Shown: positions 45,301-51,315 of the stretch, piece by piece
Numbering within the stretch: the stretch's first letter is position 1
Layout: each line of letters starts with the position of its first letter
From: Bradyrhizobium sp. SK17
Lineage (GTDB): Bacteria; Pseudomonadota; Alphaproteobacteria; Rhizobiales; Xanthobacteraceae
Reading direction: 5' to 3'
Length of the DNA stretch: 64,000 nt
NCBI RefSeq assembly: GCF_002831585.1
Contig: NZ_CP025113.1
Coordinates: 4,355,001 to 4,419,000 of the forward strand
Position numbers and translations under genes: made by a program
The notes under the pieces: generated by a model
What the model was told of the DNA's origin: nothing
What the model saw: only the letters and a program-made list of their open reading frames with translations
The model's database searches: none

Positions 45301-48290
45301 CGATCGACATCACTGCCGCCGGTAACGTCGCGTTCATCGATCAGACCGCGCCGGGTGCGATCTACACGGCCGGTCATATCGAGAGCACTCCGGTTGACTT
45401 CCGGGCTCCGTCAATGGCCGCGATGTATTTGGCGACCCCGAATGGCCTCGTGGGTCAGCCGAACTGGTCGAGCGGCGGCGGTGCGGTGACCATCAGCGCC
45501 GGCGGCTCGATCATCGGCATCGAGACGCCAACCGACGATGGCAACGGCAGCCAGTTTGGCGTCCCGAACGGCCCCACCGGCCAGTTCTGGAGCCCATGGT
45601 ACTTTGGCTTCGGTCAGGCCACCGGTACAGCGACGCCCTTCTCCAGCTGTGGCATCTTCCTCGCGACTTGCCAGACCGCCGCCTGGATTAACTTCAATAC
45701 CTTCTTCCAGGGCGTCGGCGCGCTCGGCGGCGGCAATGTCACGCTGATCGCCGGCGGCGATATCGTCGATATCGGCGCTTCGTTGCCGGAAACCCTTATG
45801 GTCGGCGGCGGCACCGGCGTCCCCGACAGGAATGGCAATGTAAACGGCCCCACCGTGACCTATTATGGTGGTGGCAATCTGGCGGTGAAGGCCGATGGCA
45901 ATCTCCTGAGCAGCAACTTCCTGGTCGGCCGCGGCACCGGGCTGATCCAGGTGGGCGGTTCCGTCACCGTCGATCCGTCGAATCCAATCACCGGTCTGCC
46001 GACTGTCCTGCAGCAACTCGACGGCAGCAACAACGTCGCGGGGACTGTTCCGCTGCCGTTGCTGCTCGCTGTGCAGGATGGTTTCGTCAGGATCGCCGCC
46101 CGCGGCGCGATTGCGCTCGGTAATGTCTTCGATCCGGCGTCCCTGCCGAGCGACAGCGGTTGGCGCACGCCGTTTGGCGCCATGCCCGGCAGCAACAGTA
46201 ACGGTGTCCATGATGCATGGAACCAGTACTTTACGACATACGGTCCTGGCAGCGGCGTCTCGCTGACCAGCACCGCTGGGGACGTGACAGCGCTGACCAT
46301 CGCTAGGGACGACAGTGCGTCGGGCAACACGACTGGGTTGTTCCTCCACAATAACAGCACCATAGGAGCTGTTGGTTTGTTATTGCCGGCGACACTCGAT
46401 CTGATTTCGCTGCAGGGCAATGTGGATCTCACCGCCGCCACGGCGCAGGCCACTCTCGTTTCTGTTCCGACCCAGGCCGGCGACGATACCGGCACAATTA
46501 CCCTCGTCGCGGGGCAATCGATTCGCCTCGGAGCAGGGCTTGTGATGCAGGATCCTGCCACGACGTCGTCGCAATACATTGGCAACGGCGCCGGCAGCGA
46601 TCAATACGGCGGCACAATCGGCTATCGCTCCAGCTACATCAGTCCGCTCGGGCTGGTGCCGCCCAGCCTGACCCAGGCCCTGCATGCGAACGACCCCGAC
46701 CCGGTCGTCATCGCGGCCGGCCAGGACATCTACGCCGTCAACGCCGCTGCCAACAGCGTTAGCGGCCTGACGCTGAACAAGCCGGCGCGGATCGAAGCCG
46801 GCAACAACATCTATGGGGCACTCTCCGGGCCAGGCGTGCTCGCGACCACCAGCAGCGGTCCGCAGACGAATGGCTTCACCTTCATCGGGCAGAACAACAA
46901 CGCCGGCGACATCACCAGCATCGTCGCGGGCAACGACTTTGTCGGTGGCAGCTATTACCTCTACGGCCCCGGCACCTTCGTGCTGCAGGCCGGGCGTGAT
47001 CTGGGGCCGTTCACGGCGTCAGGCACTTCTGCTGCGCAGAATGGCATTGCGACGCTCGGAAACGGCACCTCGTTCGGCAGCGGGTTCAACCAGTCCTCCC
47101 AACTCCCCAGATTCTACCTACCGGCGCAGGGCGCCGAAATCGATTTGCTGTTCGGTGTCAAGCCGGGCATCGACTACACAACGGCGATTGCCAATTACGT
47201 CAATCCGGCGCAGGCCGGCACCGGCGGCATCGATTTCCTTGCCGACATCGCCTCGATCCTCGGCCAGTCGCGCGACCAGGCCTGGACCACCTTCCAGGGC
47301 CTGTCGCCGGCGCGCCAGCAATTGCTGGTCAACCGCGCTTTCCTCGACCTGCTGATCCAGGTCGGCAAGGACTACAAGAATCCGTCGAGCCCGTATTACG
47401 GGCAGTATGCCCGCGCCTACGCGGCGATCTCGACCCTGTTCCCCGCGGGCTATGGCTACACGGACAACAACACCGGCGGCGGCAACGGCGCCGCCACCAA
47501 GGTCCCGACCGGCAAGTTCAACATCGCGGCGTCGCTGCTCGAGAGCCAGCAGGGCGGCGACATCAACATCATCGGGCCGGGCGGCGGCATCACGGTTGGG
47601 CACAGTTCGCTCGATGCGCTGCTGCCGAACCAGGAGGGCATCCTGACGCTTGCCGGCGGCAGCATCCGCGCCTTTGCCAACGACTCGATCCTGGTCAACC
47701 AGAGCCGCATCATGACCCAGCAGGGCGGCGACATCGGCCTGTTCGACGCCAATGGCGACATCAACGCCGGATCGGGACCGAAGACCTATGCCTCCAGCCC
47801 GTCGGTCAGCGAGGTCTGCGACGTCAACGGCTATTGCGCGGTCAATCCGCAGGGGCTCGTCACCGGCGCCGGCATCGCCGCGCTGGTGACGCTGCCGGGA
47901 CAGGATCCGACCAAGAGCAACGTGACGCTGATCGCCCCGCGCGGCACCATCGATCTGGGCTCGGCGGGCGTTCGCTGCAATGATTGCACATTCGTGGCGC
48001 TGGTCGTGCTCAACGCGTACAACGTCAATGCGACCGGCACGGTGACCGGCCTCGCCTTCACGCCGCCGCCGAACACCGTCGCGCTGACCACCGCCACCAA
48101 CACGACAGCCGCCACCCAGCAGGCCGGCCAGGTGGCGCCGGCCAAGCCCAACGACCAGCCCTCCATCGTCATCGTCGAAGTGCTGGGTTATGGCGGCAGC
48201 GGCGGCGAGACGCCCGACACCAGCGGCGGCGGCGCCGGTCAGGGCACGTCGAAAACCGACGACGACAAACGGCGACGGGGCGAGCAATAG
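36315..48290 (+). CDS. Giant filamentous-haemagglutinin-like exoprotein (3,991 residues)
   Basis: The protein starts with a signal peptide (RRTLFLAGVSSVAIAVSSSASA), a helical Ala/Gln-rich stretch, and a TPS-type haemagglutination-activity domain at about residues 120-260 (NIDQTQPQALLNWQSFNVG, VNFNQRSNASWAALNKI, LINQNGIIFGGTSQINVNTLIAST). A very long beta-helix-like region follows, rich in Gly, Asn, Thr, Ser and Asn-X-Ser/Thr triplets. The last ~860 residues match the partial protein at 3-3515 and the DUF3739-type end, with PSIVIVEVLGYGGSGG close to the C terminus and a charged tail. It should be exported and displayed on or released from the cell surface, probably as an adhesin. No TpsB/FhaC transporter gene is seen nearby. 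The frame is intact over 12 kb. Confidence 0.93.
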   Translation: MNSLPRARPGSRRTLFLAGVSSVAIAVSSSASARPFGTWGVNTAATQVATDAAQVAAQQAQQAAQNSQQSLMRATRAIQALQAMQTQARSVAASAPSTIPNGLNVGGLVPDSGLKATGIANPVTTWVGANTPTQTTSGGKTTVNIDQTQPQALLNWQSFNVGTGTIVNFNQRSNASWAALNKIAAGASPSQILGSIKADGRVYLINQNGIIFGGTSQINVNTLIASTLDLDPSLTGSNYKAYLQGGLFQSSLPAGVTNGLNAAVFNQGNNGKIVVQPGAVIDTIGQVTSSGNGGYVALLADGGISNAGSITTQNGQIILASGGAVTLVTPTASVVGVKTAMQVLTGGSATPVAGSGVVRNETTGLLVSNDGAVTLAGGSISQLGAIVATTSTTRTGSITLSTLCQLGCGNGTDGNVVLGATSLTSILPDEASTTLPTSTVNSTTTANGTNGATAPYFQQVLQPQINISAQGNVDVQGSGAGLGGALIKAPGAALTISAGSGGTTNTVLLEPGSTIDLSGIAGVTLPMSTNLVTFKITAAEVADTPLAQGLIGQTVTIDLRLSGTRADGFQWVGSPILTAAGYAGLIPQSIDQILTRGGTLNTSAGNVIQQPGSVINVSAGYVQYLGGIINTTRLLGADGRTYNIGNANPNISYVAIANGFVVNHPRWNVTEVYVSPLGGSGAYYEAGYIAGANAGAVNVTASAPILEGDIVADVTAGKRQRAGLDPMPIGGSLGVSFVGNGGPSAYNVALEPQADAGPDPYGLSTFSFANASTWTPALTNGIFPLFSDVLSNASLNAISIKGASQLNMPTDAVLVVRPGGSITLDGVSTIDGVLSAPGGNISLTGFTYGAKTPPQQPPTPALVIGPNAVLDVHGLWVNDTGLSADRFQGPAYVNGGSVSIATVAASNGPSSEDGAFTDVTQSIVLTPGSVIDLSGGGYAGLTGKLKTGSDGLPIGKGGSLTLTTYLGGFPGRIAGNGQGTNPFNVVPHGTNPDGSVNHPNQANIILGATIYAGGFDGGGTLSLQVPTVVIDGTAGQVTSYLSGATANALADVAVSGFAVSDAKAGQLVLPPSFFTGAFSQYTLSDINGGSTVTAGTQLVLRQTNFLPTGHEMQIPTGTLVRSFVSVGQLLDGLRQPVGLTLNSQTGILVDTGSSIVTDPQATVTLNAAAIALSNGGTGTFAATTVLGSIVAPAGTINISGNGVRIGATADLDVSGTFVPNPQVVAYSTGTVLGGGTITLASTFVNATSDNVPVVVEPGARFDLRGAAVSAASSLIQLPQGGVAPRLVGQAAWSNGGSLQLLGTELYFAGTVDASGGAPLASGGSLTIGNANNFPTAIVIESAGVVGANLPAPNGSLTPGVFIGADTLSGSGFDSVTLNTQTIAFAGSMNVAIPGALTLNASFGNIVLLPASSGLLPSGVDLSNSSNNFGLGSIPSIGGAVVNLDAGYVRVVGKTTPGTFAVPQVADGTLNISARWIDLQGAIALDNVVNTGFTSTSAIRLLPDNYGAIGSSNSSGRSTFVGALVVPGNLTLRAAEIYPVSNTDFVLMSTGTQGSSSTITIVQNGVATAPLSAGGGIIVSAQTIVQNGTLWAPLGSIVLGVTDASQVPAGFGNISGLIGAGNLFVTGAFAPTKNVTLGTGSLTSVSAAGLAIPDGYTVDDTTWYRGTSGNANVPPVLTAPPAKSISLFGTTVTTSSGAVLDLSGGGDIYATEYVAGTGGTRNVLTTYQQNPATAAITPTYSDGRQVYALVPSYLANVAAYDPNFADTPYCSGTAVPPGASVPYANAISPGQSVTIAGGNGIPAGTYTLLPGMYATLPGAYRVVQVANNVNPGAAKSFTSPDGSQYVTGTLGNSLTGAQSSQSATFQLQSQAVWSRYSRIDITSGTTFFRNQALAAGKAPPPLPIDGGVLVLGAIDSLNLAGKNLFGPGTSSLAPGLVGGGGQVQIGGSNILILAGDKAVPADACLSGSAPGCTSSAKYLVLDADQISGLGASSVLIGGTAQVVNGVQNIAATALNLEILTDAAHPLTGPELVLVSLGGGGRGVVVDAGSVVRAIGTVPGGTDRDISFGANPVAQYNNGQLTGYTAGVTGDGAMLRVSNGTAVNVTRYFVPGQYSGPGTPPSSSTPQGAFSIGAGAVIDGGNALTLDSSGNGALASSAVLTARNYDIAGSVINVGGGSSGVVLNTAVLANFNDAVSVRLRSASVINLYDAGGLQIGDASHPIGTLTFDSAGLYGQGGATTVNAGNIDLANSRGVTGTGIAGAGGTLTLNASGTVTEDVGAKSLGGFGQVTLNGGQAIAFTSAGNLDAGTASVLLSAPVILVNAGASQSLVSRGAVSLVTGPGTAPASIASNIGGALSVTAASIFDAAVIQARSGNLSLIATAGDVALGAGASIDASGSRVMVLDVVKDSPGGKVKLVSNTGNVTIDPQATVNVASAGIGFAGSLSIQAAGSVMLGGTLDGHAAFKDLGGNFTLNAGSLAAGSQLPASFTGSIAVTLQQGDIVIGSVANALAPALNAGQITLTASNGGVYIYGSGDVSNPANQVTTLDASGLNGQITLYGANGVVIGAGTRLTAAWVKDDPSNPNYGNGTSMLVQNGGTIKLGTTGTPDGTLNTTYGYENVSSSGVITVASNVTFDVSGGAGGTNISNTGGQVILRAPLLSDGTVNISFRGNVVDSSNGGKPGAGVVVNAYAVWSTKDSPAELDKHFDGIIDPAGFYARQTDGTPIQVVFPTSPDGTASIYPISTYDNPAAGAYTPHVNFYQNTLVGFVQGFSVRPRDSGSFGNVQNVHYRPEIALINPNATINGGNITVASNWNLGGVTTLATASQNAPLTNYQPAYRTSVGEPGVLTLQAINNVVINATISDGFYESSSAFVTDPSTQADLVANLIANNPAQQPSTGIYEFNTTSAASLMAIVPGVNNGSFSYNFVAGAAIGSGVPPANPNAVIPLPDPTSVSNPRGSVIIDGHTAYVSSFGTYDSNFNFVYPTIVIPTLVRTGTGAIDITAAGNVAFIDQTAPGAIYTAGHIESTPVDFRAPSMAAMYLATPNGLVGQPNWSSGGGAVTISAGGSIIGIETPTDDGNGSQFGVPNGPTGQFWSPWYFGFGQATGTATPFSSCGIFLATCQTAAWINFNTFFQGVGALGGGNVTLIAGGDIVDIGASLPETLMVGGGTGVPDRNGNVNGPTVTYYGGGNLAVKADGNLLSSNFLVGRGTGLIQVGGSVTVDPSNPITGLPTVLQQLDGSNNVAGTVPLPLLLAVQDGFVRIAARGAIALGNVFDPASLPSDSGWRTPFGAMPGSNSNGVHDAWNQYFTTYGPGSGVSLTSTAGDVTALTIARDDSASGNTTGLFLHNNSTIGAVGLLLPATLDLISLQGNVDLTAATAQATLVSVPTQAGDDTGTITLVAGQSIRLGAGLVMQDPATTSSQYIGNGAGSDQYGGTIGYRSSYISPLGLVPPSLTQALHANDPDPVVIAAGQDIYAVNAAANSVSGLTLNKPARIEAGNNIYGALSGPGVLATTSSGPQTNGFTFIGQNNNAGDITSIVAGNDFVGGSYYLYGPGTFVLQAGRDLGPFTASGTSAAQNGIATLGNGTSFGSGFNQSSQLPRFYLPAQGAEIDLLFGVKPGIDYTTAIANYVNPAQAGTGGIDFLADIASILGQSRDQAWTTFQGLSPARQQLLVNRAFLDLLIQVGKDYKNPSSPYYGQYARAYAAISTLFPAGYGYTDNNTGGGNGAATKVPTGKFNIAASLLESQQGGDINIIGPGGGITVGHSSLDALLPNQEGILTLAGGSIRAFANDSILVNQSRIMTQQGGDIGLFDANGDINAGSGPKTYASSPSVSEVCDVNGYCAVNPQGLVTGAGIAALVTLPGQDPTKSNVTLIAPRGTIDLGSAGVRCNDCTFVALVVLNAYNVNATGTVTGLAFTPPPNTVALTTATNTTAATQQAGQVAPAKPNDQPSIVIVEVLGYGGSGGETPDTSGGGAGQGTSKTDDDKRRRGEQ

Positions 48291-48455
48291 TCGCTGTTCG
48301 CGCGATTGCAATCGCATTTGCCGCTGCTGCGGCAGCAGAGCAGTGGGGCCTCGTGGTTCGAGACGCGCCGCAAGCGGCGCTCCTCACCATGAGGGTCTGG
48401 GATTGTGCCACACAAAACAAGACCTCGTCCTGATGTGAGGCTCTGTCCTCATCCA

Positions 48456-48570
48456 CTGTCGTCGTCGCCCGGCTCGACCGGGCGACCCAGTACGCCGCGG
48501 CCTATCGGCTCACCCACTGCCGTCTCTGGAATACTGGATCACCCGCATGCGCGGGTGATGACGCTGAGCA
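48456..48570. repeat. Intergenic palindromic repeat with two hairpins
   Basis: Two exact inverted repeats lie close together: GTCGCCCGG-CTCGA-CCGGGCGAC (48464-48486) and ATCACCCGC-ATGC-GCGGGTGAT (48538-48559). The surrounding sequence (GACCCAGTACGCCGCGGCC, GGAATACTGGATCACCCGC) is of a type I recall as repeated in Bradyrhizobium genomes. It lies 170 bp after the giant gene in the convergent 515-bp gap 48291-48805 and may help end transcription. Confidence 0.8.
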
Positions 48571-48736
48571 AGCTGAGTGAATCTATTCCGCCACCGCTGA
48601 GGAGCCGCGTAGCGGCGTCGCGAAGGATGGCCGCGACAATGGTGCGCGCCAGATTTCCATTCATTTGCGATTGCCCTGAAGGCCCGCTGCCGATCCGGTT
48701 CAACCTCATCGCGCCATGCAGCAAGCACAGAAAGAA

Positions 48737-48766
48737 GGCCGGGCGTCTCGATCGAGACGCCCGGCC
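48737..48766 (-). terminator. Rho-independent-type terminator of the PstS-like gene
   Basis: A perfect 30-base palindrome (arms GGCCGGGCGTCTCGA) lies 40 bases after the stop of the gene at 48806-50806. On the minus strand it is followed by TTCTTTCT. It closely resembles the hairpin after the paralogous gene at 51316. Confidence 0.8.
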
Positions 48767-48805
48767 GGTTGCTTGTCGATAGCGTTCCGCGTGCCCGGTG
48801 CTGAC

Positions 48806-50806
48806 TTACTTCGCGCCGCCGGTGACGCCAGTGCAGCCGTCGACCTGACCGCCGGACGTGCGATAGGCGGCAATGGCGGTCGGGCGACCGCCGTCGATAC
48901 CGGGCAGCAGGTACTGGGCCTGCAGCGATGCCGCCCAGGCCGGATCGAGCTCGTGCAGGCCATTGTTCTGGATGATCGCCGCGACGTTCGGATCGTACCC
49001 CGGGTTGGTCGCGTTGGAGCTTGTCGGATCGTAGGGCGACAGGTCGCTCTGCGATCCGCCGAAGAACCAGGCGAGCCAGTTCGTCAGTGCCGGCACGCGC
49101 GTCCCCGACGGATCGGCGTAGCAGCTGTAGACATCGAGGAACGATGCGCCTGTGATCGGATAGGCGCCCGCGCCTTGCGGGGTCGCGATGACCGATCGGC
49201 CGGCATACGACACGCCGCCGAAAATCGCGCTCGGCCCGTACACCTGGGCATAGATATTCCAGTCGTTGTAGGTGGCCGGAGCCGCCGGGAAGTTGAGGTT
49301 GCCGAACGCGATCTGGGCGCCGAGCGGAGTCGGCGGAACGAAGTTCTGCGCGCTGCCGCCCACGGCCTGGCCGGGATGGTAGACGCCCGAGATGCGCTGG
49401 TCCTGGCTCTGGATGCTGGCGGACAGCGGTGCCGGCGCCGACAAAGTATTGCCCAGGATCTCCTCGCTCACCGTCTTGGCGTAGGGCTGGGTGAAATCGG
49501 CGCTGAGATAGCCGATCCGGCCGGCGCGGAGCGAGCCCGTTCCGATCTTCAGCGCCTCGTGGTTGCTACCCTCGGCGCTGATCCAGCGCGGATCGGGGCG
49601 GTCCGAATCGTCCTCGACCGCGAGTGAATCGCGGTGATCGTGATTGGTGTCGCCTTTGACCGCGCGGATGTTCTCGAGCAGGTTGATGAAGCTGGAGGAA
49701 GGCAAATTGGCTGTGGTGGACACCGTTCCGCCACGAGTGACGCCGACCCCGGTGAAGATCGCCTTGTAGTTATACGTTCCAGCGGGATCGAGCAGCGGGC
49801 AGAAATTGGCGAGATAGTTGGTGAGGATGAAGCTCGAGCCGGATTCGTCCGAACGATACACCACCTTGATGGGCAGACGGCCGCTGGTGTAGGCGACCGG
49901 CGTGAGCGCGCCGTTGGTATTGTCGTCGTAGAAGTGCTGCAGCTGTTGCGTGCCGTTCTTGTCGAGGTAGGGGATCAGCGTCGAGCTATCGCTCCAGTCG
50001 GTCACTGTCGCCGAGAAGATCGCGCACAGTTGCGCCGCCGAAAGCTGGATCGCGCCGCCGGCCTGGGTGTTCGGCGTCAACGCCGACTGGTTGGACCAGA
50101 CCACGCCGGTGACGGGATTGCTGGTGTTGACGGCGATCGCGACCGGCACTTCGAGAACCGGGACCTGGATCGGCGCACCGACGCCGGCGGAGTTGTAGGT
50201 CGCGGCGGCGCTGGTCTTCGCAGCGATCAGCACCGTGTTCTGCCAGTTGGTGGTCGGCACGAAACTGCCGAACGAGACCGTGGTCAGGCTGCTCAGGTTG
50301 TTGGCGAGCGGTACGTCGCTGGTGACGAAATCGAGCTGCGGATATGGATATTTCGAGAAGTTGGCGTTCGCGGTGTCGCGGAACGGCGGATTGAGCGACG
50401 GCCGCTTCACCAGCGTCGGCGCCGTTTTCGGATTGCCGCGGAACAGCTGGTGCGTGTCGTTGGCGATGTAGGCGCGCTGGCCGTTGCCGGAGCCGACCGC
50501 GGCGAACAGGCCTTCGACCGCGGTGGAGAACATCGTGCAACTCGCGGGCAGCAGGCCGGGACTCGGTGCCGCGGTGGTGAAGCTCGGCGAGAAGGTCTGT
50601 CCGTCATTGGCGACGGTGGTGCCCGCATAGCAGTCGAAGATCTGCCGCAGCGCCAGCGATGGCAGCATGCTGCCGCCGCCATAGATGCCGGTCGAGATCG
50701 TGCTCTGGGCCGCAGCCGGCTGCTGGGTCCCGATCATGGCGGCAGCCGAGAGCACGACCAGCGAGGTCGTGCCCAGCAGGCGCCCGGCGAAGGATTGCGT
50801 TTTCAT
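48806..50806 (-). CDS. Secreted PstS-like (phosphate-binding-type) protein 1
   Basis: This 666-residue protein starts at ATG 50806 (AGGGAG eight bases upstream) with a signal peptide ending PAAAQ. The mature part begins IYGGGSMLPSLALRQIFDCYAG and has VTDWSD and VVYRSDESGSSFILTNYL, the last equivalent to the phosphate-binding RSDGSGT loop of PstS, with Glu replacing Gly. It is much longer than PstS (~320 residues), with inserts, and has no transporter genes beside it. It therefore looks like an extracellular or surface binding protein, perhaps carried out by the T2SS. It ends DGCTGVTGGAK, nearly the same tail as its paralogue at 51316-53115. Ligand unproven. Confidence 0.82.
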   Translation of the reverse strand: MKTQSFAGRLLGTTSLVVLSAAAMIGTQQPAAAQSTISTGIYGGGSMLPSLALRQIFDCYAGTTVANDGQTFSPSFTTAAPSPGLLPASCTMFSTAVEGLFAAVGSGNGQRAYIANDTHQLFRGNPKTAPTLVKRPSLNPPFRDTANANFSKYPYPQLDFVTSDVPLANNLSSLTTVSFGSFVPTTNWQNTVLIAAKTSAAATYNSAGVGAPIQVPVLEVPVAIAVNTSNPVTGVVWSNQSALTPNTQAGGAIQLSAAQLCAIFSATVTDWSDSSTLIPYLDKNGTQQLQHFYDDNTNGALTPVAYTSGRLPIKVVYRSDESGSSFILTNYLANFCPLLDPAGTYNYKAIFTGVGVTRGGTVSTTANLPSSSFINLLENIRAVKGDTNHDHRDSLAVEDDSDRPDPRWISAEGSNHEALKIGTGSLRAGRIGYLSADFTQPYAKTVSEEILGNTLSAPAPLSASIQSQDQRISGVYHPGQAVGGSAQNFVPPTPLGAQIAFGNLNFPAAPATYNDWNIYAQVYGPSAIFGGVSYAGRSVIATPQGAGAYPITGASFLDVYSCYADPSGTRVPALTNWLAWFFGGSQSDLSPYDPTSSNATNPGYDPNVAAIIQNNGLHELDPAWAASLQAQYLLPGIDGGRPTAIAAYRTSGGQVDGCTGVTGGAK

Positions 50807-51222
50807 CGTGATGCTCCCTGTTTTCAATCATGTCACGCAAGCGCCGCGCGACCGCTCGATGAGTCTCGAGATATCCCGATCTTGTTCGGTGGTGATCAGT
50901 GAATGGCGATGAAGAAGACCTTGCAGGAACGTCTCAAGACAAATCAAACGTATCCGCCGCGCAAGACGAACGACCTTGCGCGCCGTTGTCGGTATCGGCG
51001 CCGATGTGGCTCGCATCTCTAAGACAATCTGAGAGATGGTGTTGCGCAGCCGTTTGCGTTGATTTTTGTTGCGGCTGCGTCGAATGACAACGCGATGAAG
51101 GGTGGCGCCACATCCATGATGAGGTCGCAAGCCTGCGCGTCAACTCTTGCTCGTGATCAGGCTTGTGCGCGTGACGACAGAGAAGCGACCTTGCGTGGTG
51201 CGATCGCACAAATCTCGGCACG
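50807..51222. other. Upstream region of PstS-like gene 1
   Basis: This region separates the two PstS-like genes and holds the promoter of the first. An inverted repeat CATCTCT-N11-AGAGATG spans 51014-51038, about 210 bp before the start. I see no gene or clear sigma-70 promoter. Confidence 0.4.
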
Positions 51223-51254
51223 AAAAAACCGGGCGCCTCGGTCGAGGCGCCCGG
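51223..51254 (-). terminator. Rho-independent terminator of the second PstS-like gene
   Basis: The hairpin CCGGGCGCCTCG-GT-CGAGGCGCCCGG (51229-51254) is followed on the minus strand by TTTTTT (51228-51223), a textbook intrinsic terminator 62 bases after the gene at 51316. Confidence 0.93.
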
Positions 51255-51315
51255 CCGTTGTCGTCGAGGCTGCCGGATCAGGCGTGGCTGCGACCTGGTC
51301 CAGTGCCGTCACGCG

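Noticed and set aside
48456..48570. Possible CRISPR-like repeats
   Set aside because: Only two unrelated hairpins, no regularly spaced identical repeats and no cas genes.
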